Source: Segatella copri
Lineage (GTDB): Bacteria; Bacteroidota; Bacteroidia; Bacteroidales; Bacteroidaceae
Length of the DNA stretch: 64,000 nt
NCBI RefSeq assembly: GCF_026015625.1
Contig: NZ_JAPDVG010000001.1
Coordinates: 2,497,001-2,561,000 of the forward strand
Direction: 5' to 3'
Shown: positions 8,607 to 16,641 of the stretch, one piece after another
Layout of the letters: the number at the start of each line of letters is the position of its first letter
How positions within the stretch are numbered: the first letter of the stretch is position 1
Notes under the pieces: generated by a model
Database searches by the model: none
What the model was told of the DNA's origin: nothing
What the model saw: the letters and a program-made list of their open reading frames with translations, nothing else
Made by a program: the position numbers and the translations under genes

Positions 8607-8674
8607 GTAGAGGCTAGCTGGACTTTCGCAAGTTTTGCCCCACACGCCCTGAAGGGGCAGAAGCCCCTAGCCCA

Positions 8675-8691
8675 AGGAGGGCACTGAAAAA
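8675..8691 (+). repeat. Left arm of a 17-bp inverted repeat flanking the IS1182-family element
   Basis: The sequence GGAGGGCACTGAAAAAG is the exact reverse complement of 10428-10444, directly behind the right end of the insertion sequence. It stands in GC-rich repeat sequence (GCCCTGAAGGGGC, then GCCCCTAGCCC at 8651-8673) like that at 10445-10610. Confidence 0.75.
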
Positions 8692-8738
8692 GTCCCTTCA
8701 TGGGTTATGTTAGTTTAACATTCGATCTTTGAAATAGT

Positions 8739-10427
8739 GTACCCAAAAGTTGCATATGTGCAATATTTTTTGTATCTTTGTAGAAAAATACAAGGATTAT
8801 GCTAGAGCAACAACAGACCATATCATTCAGTGATTATTCAAGTTTGTATGACTTGATTATCCCAAAAGACAACCTGCTCCGCCAGATTACTGACCTGGTG
8901 GACTTTAGTTTCGTATACCAGGAATTGCAGGACAAGTATTGTCATGACAATGGTCGTACAGCAGAGAGTCCTATCCGTATGTTTAAGTATCTTCTTTTAA
9001 AGGTAATCTATGACATATCGGATGTTGATGTTGTTGAACGTACTCGCTATGATATGTCGTTTAAGTACTTCTTGGGATTAACTCCTGAGGAGACTAATCT
9101 GATTAATCCTAGTTCCTTGACCAAATTCCGTCGACTTCGTCTGAAGAATATGGAGCTGTTGGATCTTCTTATCAAGAAGACTGTTTCTATTGCTATAGAA
9201 GCAGGTGTCCTCAAGTCTAGAACCATCATTGTTGATGCAACCCATACGCATTCTCGTTCCAACCCTATCAGTGCAGCAAAGAGTTTGGAGTATTATTGCA
9301 AGGCCGTAATCAAGGTCGTTAATTCTGTGGATGACAGCATGGAATTGCCTGAGCTTCCAAAAGAAAAGAAGTATTCTTCTATCATGACTGCAGCCAAAAC
9401 GATAGTTGCTACGGTGGAAGCTGATGCTGCAACTGCCAATATGCCTGCAGTCAAGGAGCGTCTCAATATGCTGAAAGAAACCATTTCAGACGCAGAGACC
9501 CGAGGCGTAATATCAAAAGATGCAGATGCCCGTACAGGACATAAAACAGCGCATTCTTCATTCTTTGGCTATAAGACGCATATAGCTATGAGCGATGAGA
9601 GAATTATCACCGCAGCTACCGTCACCTCCGGCGAGAAGGGTGATGGACAGCAATTGCCAGAATTGATAAAAAAGACAGAGGAAGCAGGAATGGAAGTTGA
9701 TTCCATAGTAGCAGATAAGGCATATTCCAGCAAGGAGAATCTCAAAATGGCAAAGGAAAACAATATGCGCCTCTCTGCTCGTTTAAGCTCTGTAATTGAC
9801 GGTAATCGAACAAACAAACTCCCTTTTGAATACAACAAGGATGCAGATCTGTACGTCTGCCCAGCAGGGCATCTGGCGAAATGGAAAGAGATGAATTATC
9901 GCAAAAATGACAAGCGTCACAGAAACTCCAGCATTACCTATTATTTTGATGTGGACAAATGCAAGGTCTGTCCATTACGTGAAGGTTGCTACAAGGAAGG
10001 AGCCAAGACAAAAACATATGCGGTTACCATCAAATCGGATGAACAGTTGGAGCAAATCGAATATCAAAAAACAGAAGAGTTTATAAATCTTCAGAGGAAA
10101 CGATACAAGATAGAAGCCAAAAACTCCGAACTTAAGAATGTCTTAGGATATGACAGAGCCCTGTCATACGGTTTGTCGTGCATGGAAATGCAGGGAGCTT
10201 TGACTATTTTCGCTGCAAATGTGAAGAGAATCATCAAATTGATGCAAAATGCATAAGGGGGGAAGTAGATTTCTCTATATATTGCCGAATTAAATGCCAG
10301 AAACGCTATAGAAAGCTGTTTGAGACTATATTCCTGTCCAAAAAAGTATTTCACTTTTAAAAGATGAAATGCTTCTTGGACAAGAATTAAAGTTCAAAAA
10401 CAAGCTATGCAACTTAAAATTGGGTAC
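8739..10427 (+). mobile_element. IS1182-family insertion sequence
   Basis: The ends are imperfect inverted repeats: GTACCCAAAAGTTGCATA at the left (8739-8756) and, on the complementary strand of the right end (10406-10427), GTACCCAATTTTAAGTTGCATA; they share GTACCCAA and AGTTGCATA, with four extra bases on the right. One intact transposase gene lies inside with a TATCTTTG promoter box at 8773-8780. No clear target duplication was found at these edges, so the outermost base is uncertain by one or two positions. Confidence 0.78.
8799..10256 (+). CDS. IS1182-family transposase
   Basis: 485 residues. The N-terminal DUF772-like domain is visible (ESPIRMFKYLLLKVIYDISDVDVVERTRYDMSFKYFLG in pieces). 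The DDE acid residues are recognisable: TIIVDATHTHS (first Asp), SIVADKAYSS (second Asp) and RYKIEAKNSELKN (Glu). Before the Glu stands the zinc-ribbon-like CPAGHL...CKVCPLREGCY segment typical of IS1182-type transposases. The C-terminus ends in ALTIFAANVKRIIKLM, also usual. The gene is full length and unbroken, so the element may still move. Confidence 0.92.
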   Translation: MLEQQQTISFSDYSSLYDLIIPKDNLLRQITDLVDFSFVYQELQDKYCHDNGRTAESPIRMFKYLLLKVIYDISDVDVVERTRYDMSFKYFLGLTPEETNLINPSSLTKFRRLRLKNMELLDLLIKKTVSIAIEAGVLKSRTIIVDATHTHSRSNPISAAKSLEYYCKAVIKVVNSVDDSMELPELPKEKKYSSIMTAAKTIVATVEADAATANMPAVKERLNMLKETISDAETRGVISKDADARTGHKTAHSSFFGYKTHIAMSDERIITAATVTSGEKGDGQQLPELIKKTEEAGMEVDSIVADKAYSSKENLKMAKENNMRLSARLSSVIDGNRTNKLPFEYNKDADLYVCPAGHLAKWKEMNYRKNDKRHRNSSITYYFDVDKCKVCPLREGCYKEGAKTKTYAVTIKSDEQLEQIEYQKTEEFINLQRKRYKIEAKNSELKNVLGYDRALSYGLSCMEMQGALTIFAANVKRIIKLMQNA

Positions 10428-10444
10428 CTTTTTCAGTGCCCTCC
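10428..10444 (-). repeat. Right arm of the 17-bp inverted repeat flanking the IS
   Basis: CTTTTTCAGTGCCCTCC, the exact reverse complement of 8675-8691, begins at the right end of the insertion sequence. It leads into the long inverted repeat at 10448-10580. Confidence 0.75.
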
Positions 10445-10447
10445 CAA

Positions 10448-10580
10448 GGCATCGCCCTGGGTAATCATGGACGCAAACCTGTCGCCCTGTAAGGGCAAAA
10501 GCTTCAAAGAATCAAATATTTACGAAGCTTTTGCCCTTACAGGGCGCCTTGCTGTTTGCTATTATACCCAGGGCGATGCC
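10448..10580. repeat. 133-bp long inverted repeat (REP-like hairpin)
   Basis: Outer arms of 16 bp (10448-10463 and 10565-10580; GGCATCGCCCTGGGTA) and inner arms of 23 bp without mismatch (10483-10505 and 10524-10546; core CGCCCTGTAAGGGC) surround an 18-base AT-rich loop. Short palindromes such as CCAGGGCGATGCCCTGG follow at the right. As RNA it would form a very stable hairpin. It codes for no recognisable protein. Confidence 0.85.
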
Positions 10581-10654
10581 CTGGGCTAGGAGCTTTTGGG
10601 CCTTCAGCCCGTTCTTGAACCGCATGCTAAAGTTCAGTCAACTTATAGTTGAAA

Positions 10655-11030
10655 ATTCAGTAACATCAACCGCCTTATTCAAGTACTTCATTCTGCAAAA
10701 TCAACCACTTCATTCTGCAACATCAAGTGCTTTATTCACCCAACGAAATTGACTCTTCCACCCAACGAAGTCGTATCTTTTACCCAACGAAGTCGAATCC
10801 GTCACCCAGCGCAGTCGAATCCGTCACCCAGCGCAGTCGTATCCGTAGACTCAATGAAACGTATGAACTTGCGCAATGACGTACATGATGCGAAAGAGGC
10901 TCACTTGATGATTACCAGGATGCTTCTGAAACTACGTCCCGACGTATCTGTTACTGCGTCGGGACGCATTTTTTGCTGCGTCGGGACGTAGCAAATGCTG
11001 CATCGGGACGTAATTTTCATTTCCTCAGTT
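10655..11030. repeat. Degenerate array with 22-bp period
   Basis: Successive 22-base units can be lined up, for example CTTCATTCTGCAA(AATCAACCA) twice, then five units with the core ACCCAACGAAGTCG or ACCCAGCGCAGTCG, and after a weaker stretch four units around CGTCCCGACG or CGTCGGGACG (10929-11016). One unit is 23 bp. The core changes along the array while the period stays, unlike a simple satellite. Small frames over it are by-products of the period (22 is not a multiple of 3). Confidence 0.7.
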
Positions 11031-11254
11031 GGCTATGATTCCTCCTCTCACCAGCCATTTCGCAAAGAAGCGGTCGCAGAAATACTCTGCGCCCTTATAG
11101 CCATATACCACAAAAGGATTGTTCAATCTTGCCATATCTTGTTATCATTCATTATACAAACGTTCATTGCGCTTTTTACGCAACGCAAATTACGCAATAA
11201 AAAACGAGACCGACAAATGTTTTCTAGTTTTTTAATCATAATTATCTCCTAAAG
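11031..11254. other. Intergenic sequence without recognisable gene
   Basis: AT-rich in its second half. Only repeated TACGCAA words around 11175-11200 stand out; no frame with a known domain and no RNA structure was recognised. Confidence 0.5.
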
Positions 11255-11280
11255 CTATATATACCTTAAATTATATATAG
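11255..11280. repeat. AT-rich inverted repeat upstream of the amylase operator
   Basis: CTATATATA (11255-11263) and TATATATAG (11272-11280) form a 9-bp inverted repeat with 8-base loop, 20 bp before the LacI-type palindrome. Its role is unknown. Confidence 0.45.
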
Positions 11281-11299
11281 AAGAAAAGCGCACCGGAAT

Positions 11300-11311
11300 G
11301 CAAACGTTTGC
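11300..11311. promoter_or_regulatory. LacI-family-type operator palindrome upstream of the amylase
   Basis: GCAAACGTTTGC is a perfect 12-bp palindrome with the central CG and flanking AA/TT typical of LacI/GalR-family operators. It lies about 30 bp upstream of the presumed -33 region of the amylase gene, so the bound protein could act as activator or as roadblock. No LacI-type gene is in the window. Confidence 0.55.
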
Positions 11312-11340
11312 ACAATTTATTCGCTTGATTTGCATCAATT

Positions 11341-11374
11341 TTTGAACAAGCTAATGAAATAAATCGTAACTTTG
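11341..11374 (+). promoter_or_regulatory. Presumed promoter of the alpha-amylase gene
   Basis: TAACTTTG at 11367-11374 matches the -7 box TAnnTTTG. TTTG at 11341-11344 is a possible -33 box, but the 22-bp spacer is longer than the usual 19-20. The start codon is 65 bp downstream, leaving an A-rich leader. Confidence 0.55.
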
Positions 11375-11439
11375 CCAACGTATAACAATACAACTTGCAA
11401 TTAAACATAAAATAATAATCACAAAATACAAAGATAATT

Positions 11440-13080
11440 ATGAAGAAGATATACTTTACACTCCTTGCCACAATGGCACTCACACTTGGAGCATGTTCTA
11501 GCAGCAATGACCCTGATCTTCCAGATCCTGAGCCAACGCCAGCGCCTACCCCAAGTCCAGAACCTGAGCCTGAACCAGGTCTCAATTCGCAAGGCTGGGC
11601 TAGCGATTATAGTGGCGTTATGCTGCAAGGATTCTCTTGGGATTCTTATAATGAATCACAATGGAAGGTCTTAGAGAAGCAGGCTGATGAGCTGAAAGGT
11701 TATATCGACCTTGTTTGGCTTCCACAAAGCGGAAAATGTATGGAGACCACTCAGGTGATGGGTTATATGCCATATTACTATTTTAATCAGAACTCTTCTT
11801 TCGGATCTGAGGCTGAGCTCAGAAGTCTGATTACTAAGTTTAAAGCCGCTGGTATAGGTGCTATTGCTGACGTAGTCATCAACCACCGCAATACGGATGG
11901 CTGGTATACATTCCCTGCTGAAACATACAAGGGAGTGACCTACCAAATGCAATCTACAGACATCTGCAAGAATGATGATGGCGGAACTACAGCAACCCAG
12001 GCTGCCACAGACGGGGTAAGCCTCAGCCAGAACAATGATGAGGGAACCGACTTTGGAGGTTGCCGTGACATCGACCACAAGAGCGAAAATGTGCAGAAGG
12101 TGATCAAAGCGTATCTGAAATATCTGAAGGATGATTTGGGTTACACCGGTTTCCGCTATGATATGGTGAAAGGCTTCGATGGTAGCCATGTTGCCGACTA
12201 TAATGATGCCACAGGTGTAGAATACTCTGTAGGTGAATACTGGGATGGTAACGACAAAATAGAAAGTTGGATAAACAAAACTAACAAGAAGAGTGCTGCC
12301 TTCGACTTCCAGTTCCGTTATAACGTACGCGATGCCGTAAACGGAGCGGCTAACGGAAAGGTGACAACATCTTCAGACTGGTCAAAGCTCAACAGTAACG
12401 ACAATCTTATGCACGATGCCAATTATCGTCGTTATGCGGTTACTTTTGTAGAAAATCATGATACACAGAAACGCTCTGAATCAGAACAGAACGACCCTCT
12501 GCGCAAAGATACCATAGCAGCCAATGCCTATATGCTCGCCATGCCAGGCACACCATGTATCTTCCAGCCACACTGGAATGCTTATAAGTCTGAGATAAAG
12601 GAGATGATTGCAGCCCGCAAATATGCAGGCATCACTAATATGAGCAATTATGCCAACAAGCAGAGCAAGAAAACTCTTTATGTGAACGAGGTTACTGGTA
12701 CTAAGCACAAACTTCTTGTGGCTGTAGGTAATGATGCAGCAGGATATGCAGGAGAAACAGGCTATACGAAGATTCTTTCCGGTTATCACTATGCCTATTT
12801 CCTCTCTAATGATGCAGAGACCTCTTGGACAAGCATGCCTTCCGGCTCATACGAGGAAGGTTTCAAGACCACACTTACTGCAGTCAGCCAGACAGAGGGA
12901 GCCAAATTGGTTTATACCTTGGATGGTTCTACCCCTACTGCAAAGAGCACAACTGTAGAAAGTGGTAAGGAAATCAGCATCAATGGTACTTGTACCTTGA
13001 AAGTTGGATTGCTTGTGAATGGTGAAGTAAGAAATATCGCCACTCATCAATATACGATTGAGAAGTTCAAGGCATATTAA
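11440..13080 (+). CDS. GH13 alpha-amylase lipoprotein (truncated before its CBM26-like domain)
   Basis: 546 residues. Lipoprotein signal with Cys19 (L-G-A-C), then a Pro/Glu-rich spacer (about 25-47) that should hold the enzyme off the membrane. The catalytic barrel has all GH13 motifs: DVVINH (144-149), GFRYDMV with Arg239 and nucleophile Asp241, VGEYWDG with acid/base Glu266, and FVENHD ending at His340-Asp341. A C-terminal domain with TLDGSTPTAKSTTV (about 480-545) resembles a chitobiase/FN3-like module. The frame then stops at TAA (13078-13080) and stays open afterwards through a CBM26-like domain. The enzyme hydrolyses starch at the cell surface and would feed the sus operon. Confidence 0.9.
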   Translation: MKKIYFTLLATMALTLGACSSSNDPDLPDPEPTPAPTPSPEPEPEPGLNSQGWASDYSGVMLQGFSWDSYNESQWKVLEKQADELKGYIDLVWLPQSGKCMETTQVMGYMPYYYFNQNSSFGSEAELRSLITKFKAAGIGAIADVVINHRNTDGWYTFPAETYKGVTYQMQSTDICKNDDGGTTATQAATDGVSLSQNNDEGTDFGGCRDIDHKSENVQKVIKAYLKYLKDDLGYTGFRYDMVKGFDGSHVADYNDATGVEYSVGEYWDGNDKIESWINKTNKKSAAFDFQFRYNVRDAVNGAANGKVTTSSDWSKLNSNDNLMHDANYRRYAVTFVENHDTQKRSESEQNDPLRKDTIAANAYMLAMPGTPCIFQPHWNAYKSEIKEMIAARKYAGITNMSNYANKQSKKTLYVNEVTGTKHKLLVAVGNDAAGYAGETGYTKILSGYHYAYFLSNDAETSWTSMPSGSYEEGFKTTLTAVSQTEGAKLVYTLDGSTPTAKSTTVESGKEISINGTCTLKVGLLVNGEVRNIATHQYTIEKFKAY

Positions 13081-13398
13081 TTTATGGTTTATGTGAATGC
13101 CGATGCTGTGAAATGGAACCCATTATACTGCTATACATGGAAGAAAGCAGCATCTGTTGAGTGGCCTGGTGAAAAGATGACAGAAACAAAGACCATCGGT
13201 GGTAAGACATGGTACTACAAGGAAGTCAGCATTGATAATGCAACCGAGTTGGTAAATGTCATATTCAATAATGGCAAAAATAAGCCGCAGACTGTAGATA
13301 TAACAGGTCTCACCAGTACGGCTTACTTCGAAATCGAAACATCCAAAGAAGGTAAGAACTATAAAGTGAAGGATGTTACTGCAGAATACAACAAATAA
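13081..13398 (+). pseudogene. CBM26-like starch-binding domain separated by an in-frame stop
   Basis: This stretch is in the same frame as the amylase, directly after its TAA. It reads FMVYVNADAVKWNPLYCYTW, then ASVEWPGEKM, WYYKEVSI, and VIFNNGKNKPQTVDI, the typical pattern of family 26 starch-binding modules (aromatic residues for stacking plus the W-P-G-E-x-M motif). An ATG at 13084 could start a separate 104-residue protein, but there is no signal peptide and no room for a ribosome-binding site. It most likely was the C-terminal domain of the amylase and was cut off by a nonsense mutation; stop-codon readthrough is the alternative. Confidence 0.75.
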
Positions 13399-13542
13399 GT
13401 TCAAAGAATAGTTTCAGTTTTTAGTTTAAGTTTTTCAGTTTTAAGTTTTTAGGTTTATTAAGGTTTATGTTTTTAGGTTTAGGTTTGTTTTAAAGGTAGT
13501 TTTAGTACATACAAGGTTACTAGTTAGTTGTTTTAGGTTAGG

Positions 13543-13587
13543 AAAAAGAGGTATACCCAAGATTCATCTTCGGGATATACCTCTTTT
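13543..13587. terminator. Bidirectional terminator between amylase and nadK
   Basis: AAAAGAGGTATACCC (13544-13558) pairs with GGGATATACCTCTTTT (13572-13587), with A-run on one side and T-run on the other. The genes on both sides converge here. The preceding 13400-13540 is T-rich filler made of TTTTAGGTTTA-like words. Confidence 0.8.
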
Positions 13588-13614
13588 CTTATTCTTATTA
13601 TTTTCTTATTCTAA

Positions 13615-14505
13615 TTATCTTTCGCGCTGGTCAGCACCCCACATCAGTTTCTCTCTCAAGGTAGAGAAATAACGCTGGTTGCGCTGCTTCACAATCTTGA
13701 TGCTATGAGGAGCCTTTCGGATGATAAGGCGGGTTTCCTCCGTCATACGCTCACTACGACCATCGATGGCTACCAGATAGTTGTGGCTGCGACTCTCGAT
13801 ATCGAGCGTGATGACAGCCGTATCGTTGATGACGATAGGACGGATGTTCAGACTGTGAGGAGCTACCGGAGTAAGACAGATGCTACCACTCTGCGGAATG
13901 ATGATAGGTCCACCATTCGAGAGATTGTATGCCGTAGAACCGGTTGGCGTAGTAACAATCAGACCATCCGCCTGATAAGTGACGAGGAATTCGCCATCTA
14001 CCTGCGTACGGATGGAAATCATCGAAGCATCATCACGCTTCAGCACGGCAATATCGTTGAGTGCGAACGGATTGCCAGCCAGAACGCCTCCTTCAGCCTC
14101 AACCTGAATCACCGCATGCTCCTCTATCAGACATTCACCAGCATAAAGACTGTCCAGCGCCGACTCTATCTCGCTAGGCAGCACATCGGCAAGGAAGCCC
14201 AATCTGCCCATATTCACACCGATGATAGGCGTACCCTTGGCTCCCACCCGGCTCGCTGCCTTCAGGAAGGTACCATCACCACCCATAGAGATGACGTAAT
14301 CCACATCGAAGTTGTAATCCTCGAACACCCCAGCCGCCTTCACATCGAGATGCTGGTCGCGGGTAAGAAACTCGTAATAAGCATTCTCCACATAAACTTC
14401 AGCCTCCTTCTTTTCGAGATAAAGAAGGATTTTCTCTATCGAAGCCGACTTCTTAGCCTGGTATTCATTACCAAATATTGCGAATTTTAAATGTTGCTGT
14501 GCCAT
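13615..14505 (-). CDS. nadK: NAD kinase
   Basis: 296 residues, cytoplasmic. The protein phosphorylates NAD to NADP with ATP. The family motifs are plain: SMGGDGTFLKAASRV (catalytic GGDGT with Asp), PIIGVNMGRLGFLADV, the NE/D region NPFALNDIAVLKRD, and TPTGSTAYNLSNGGPIIIPQSG. Length fits the family. It is transcribed away from the DJ-1 gene; the two -7 boxes are back to back at 14533-14548. The gene is part of the housekeeping block between the starch and pectin loci. Confidence 0.96.
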   Translation of the reverse strand: MAQQHLKFAIFGNEYQAKKSASIEKILLYLEKKEAEVYVENAYYEFLTRDQHLDVKAAGVFEDYNFDVDYVISMGGDGTFLKAASRVGAKGTPIIGVNMGRLGFLADVLPSEIESALDSLYAGECLIEEHAVIQVEAEGGVLAGNPFALNDIAVLKRDDASMISIRTQVDGEFLVTYQADGLIVTTPTGSTAYNLSNGGPIIIPQSGSICLTPVAPHSLNIRPIVINDTAVITLDIESRSHNYLVAIDGRSERMTEETRLIIRKAPHSIKIVKQRNQRYFSTLREKLMWGADQRER

Positions 14506-14532
14506 TTATTTTGTTATTTCAATAATTATTCT

Positions 14533-14548
14533 TACTTTTGCAAAGGTA
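14533..14548. promoter_or_regulatory. Abutting divergent -7 boxes of nadK and the DJ-1 gene
   Basis: TACTTTTG (14533-14540) on the plus strand and TACCTTTG read on the minus strand (14548-14541) touch each other and form a near-palindrome, TACTTTTGCAAAGGTA. A TTTG at 14511-14514 could serve as -33 element of the plus promoter (18-bp spacer). Confidence 0.65.
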
Positions 14549-14588
14549 ATCATATTATTTGAATAACAAGACAAAAAACAAATAAATT

Positions 14589-15161
14589 ATGGCTAAGGTA
14601 TATGAATTTCTTGCCAATGGCTTCGAGGAAATCGAAGGATTGGCTCCGGTTGACATCCTCCGTAGAGGTGGTGTAGACATCAAGACTGTAAGTGTAACGG
14701 GTACTGAATGGGTAGAAACATCGCATGGTGTTACCATCAAGGCTGACCTGAAGTTTGAGGATATTGCCAGCTTTGAAGATGCTGACATGCTGATGATTCC
14801 GGGCGGAATGCCAGGCAGTACAAACCTGAACGAGCACGAAGGTGTACGCCAGGCGCTCATCGCCCAGCACAAGGCTGGTAAGCGAATCGGTGCCATCTGC
14901 GCAGCCCCAATGGTTCTGGCAAGCACAGGCATCCTCGAAGGAAAGAAGGCTACCTGTTATCCTGGCTTTGAGCAGTATTTCGGCGAGAACACCGAATATA
15001 CCGCCACCCTCTTCCAGGAAGACGGCAACGTGATTACAGGCGAAGGTCCTGCAGCAACCCTCCCATACGCCTATAAGATATTGAGCTATTTCGTAAGCAA
15101 GGAAACTGTAGCTGCCCTGCAGGATGGCATGATGTATGATCATCTCATGCAGAGCAAATAA
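14589..15161 (+). CDS. DJ-1/PfpI family protein (YajL/ThiJ type)
   Basis: 190 residues, cytoplasmic. The N-terminus has FLANGFEEIEGLAPVDILRRGG with the Glu that supports the reactive cysteine; the nucleophile elbow is IGAICAAPMVLASTGIL with Cys in the usual place; PGGMPGSTNL and GPAATLPYAYKIL complete the family pattern. Such proteins act as chaperones or deglycase/glyoxalase-like enzymes against reactive carbonyl stress; which activity applies here cannot be told. It is followed after 67 bp by ispD on the same strand; the gap contains repeats of CTTCACTCTTCACTTTTAAC. Confidence 0.9.
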   Translation: MAKVYEFLANGFEEIEGLAPVDILRRGGVDIKTVSVTGTEWVETSHGVTIKADLKFEDIASFEDADMLMIPGGMPGSTNLNEHEGVRQALIAQHKAGKRIGAICAAPMVLASTGILEGKKATCYPGFEQYFGENTEYTATLFQEDGNVITGEGPAATLPYAYKILSYFVSKETVAALQDGMMYDHLMQSK

Positions 15162-15228
15162 TAACAATGAGTGAAGAAAGGCAGGATTAGAATTCTTCAC
15201 TCTTCACTTTTAACTCTTCACTTAAAAA

Positions 15229-15897
15229 ATGGATTACGTAATCATAGTAGCCGGAGGCAAGGGCCTCCGCATGGGAAGTGAGATTCCAAAACAGTTCTTG
15301 CCGGTAGCGGGCAAGCCTATCCTGATGCGCACCATAGAGCGTTTTCATGAATATGACCCTGCATTGAACATCATCCTGGTTCTGCCGGAGAGTCAGCAGG
15401 CATACTGGCACCAGCTCTGCGAGGAGCATCATTTCAGCATCAAGCACCAGATAGCCAATGGTGGCGACACCCGTTTCCAGTCATCCAAAAACGGACTGGC
15501 ACTCATTCCTGATGATGAAGATGGCGTAGTGGGTATTCACGACGGCGTGCGCCCATTCGTATCTAAAGAAGTCATCGAGGAATGTTTCGAGACGGCTCGC
15601 GAAGAATATGCAGCCATCCCTGTATATGCCGTAACCGACACCCTGCGCTATATCGACCAGCACGGAGGCGGAAAGAATGTGCTGCGCAGCGATTACCGCG
15701 TGGTGCAGACTCCCCAAACCTTCGACATCGGTCTGGCAAAGCAGGCTTTCAACCAGGAATACAAGGAGCAGTTTACCGATGATGCTTCGGTGGTAGAAAG
15801 TCTTGGCTGCCAGGTTGCGATGGTTGATGGTAATCGTGAGAACATCAAGATTACTACCCCATTCGACATCAAGATAGCTGAAGCGTTGCTGGGGTAA
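15229..15897 (+). CDS. ispD: 2-C-methyl-D-erythritol 4-phosphate cytidylyltransferase
   Basis: 222 residues, cytoplasmic. The third enzyme of the MEP isoprenoid pathway; it joins CTP and methylerythritol phosphate. The CTP-binding start [22 protein letters not shown], the [11 protein letters not shown] segment with DGVRP, and [11 protein letters not shown] are diagnostic of IspD. Length is normal. It may be cotranscribed with the DJ-1 gene and is closed by a hairpin 27 bp after its stop codon. Confidence 0.95.
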   Translation: MDYVIIVAGGKGLRMGSEIPKQFLPVAGKPILMRTIERFHEYDPALNIILVLPESQQAYWHQLCEEHHFSIKHQIANGGDTRFQSSKNGLALIPDDEDGVVGIHDGVRPFVSKEVIEECFETAREEYAAIPVYAVTDTLRYIDQHGGGKNVLRSDYRVVQTPQTFDIGLAKQAFNQEYKEQFTDDASVVESLGCQVAMVDGNRENIKITTPFDIKIAEALLG

Positions 15898-15924
15898 AGC
15901 GAAACAACAAGACATAAAACAAAA

Positions 15925-15962
15925 AGCAGGAGATTCCTCACGGAGTCCCCTGCCTATTTTTT
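15925..15962 (+). terminator. Terminator after ispD
   Basis: GCAGGAGA pairs with TCCCCTGC (one bulge) around a CTCACGGAG loop region, followed by a T-rich tail. The following 15963-16068 has no gene. Confidence 0.75.
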
Positions 15963-16068
15963 ATAACTATAATAAACCTATTTTTGATAATCACTAACCT
16001 AAAAGTGCAAATCTCTATTTCGGGTCTACCAATAACATCAGTCAAACACCTTTCTCCTTCAGAAGAGT

Positions 16069-16641
16069 TTATACTGCTACGGCTGCACGTAACTTCAACA
16101 TGCCACGATGTACCAGGTTGCGTACACTATGATAGTTCATCTGCATGATGTCGCAGATGTCCTCATATTTGCGCTGCTCTATATAATATAAGGTGAACAC
16201 CTGGCGCTGGCGTGGTGTCAGCTCATCCATCAGGATCTGTACCTTACGAACATTATTGAGCGAACTTTCATCAAGGATATAAGAGTTTTCCACATCTTCT
16301 ACAGTTGTAGAGATACGGATATCCTCCACCGCAGTCTCCGTCATATAGTTCTTGCGGCGAAACTCATCCAGCAATCTGTTGCGGAGAGAAATGAGCAGGT
16401 AAGAGGTTACCTTTGTAACTTGTAAATCCTGGCTTTTAGAGATGAGTTTGATAAACACATCTTGTACACAATCTTTTACAAGTTCTTTGTCTGATGTTAT
16501 ACACAGACCATAATTGAGCAACATTTCCGCGTACATATCATATAAAGACATGAAAGCGTTCTGGTCGCCTTGGCGATAGGCAGCGAGCAACGTCTGTGCT
16601 GCTTCCTCTCTTTCTCTGATGTTATTGTAGTTTGTTTTCAT
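16069..16641 (-). CDS. ECF-type RNA polymerase sigma-70 factor
   Basis: 190 residues. Region 2 is seen in FMSLYDMYAEMLLNYGL and KDCVQDVFIKLISKS, followed by the -10 binding part VTSYLLISLRNRLLDEFRRKN; region 4 is LTPRQRQVFTLYYIEQRKYEDICDIMQMNYHSVRNLVHRGMLKLR, a helix-turn-helix. In Bacteroidota such factors are often paired with a FecR-type anti-sigma and a TonB-dependent receptor; neither neighbours it here. A -7 box TACTTTTG is present on the minus strand at 16671-16678. Its targets are unknown; a link to the adjoining pectin locus is possible only by position. Confidence 0.9.
   Translation of the reverse strand: MKTNYNNIREREEAAQTLLAAYRQGDQNAFMSLYDMYAEMLLNYGLCITSDKELVKDCVQDVFIKLISKSQDLQVTKVTSYLLISLRNRLLDEFRRKNYMTETAVEDIRISTTVEDVENSYILDESSLNNVRKVQILMDELTPRQRQVFTLYYIEQRKYEDICDIMQMNYHSVRNLVHRGMLKLRAAVAV

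Noticed and set aside
10749..10991. Small open frame of 80 codons over the 22-bp array
   Set aside because: It is produced by the repeat period and has no start signal or family.
10735..11020. Possible CRISPR array
   Set aside because: The units follow each other directly with a 22-bp step; there are no spacers of constant length and no cas genes.
13084..13398. CBM26-like stretch as a separate gene
   Set aside because: It is in the same frame as the amylase directly after its stop, lacks a signal peptide and has only three bases before its ATG.
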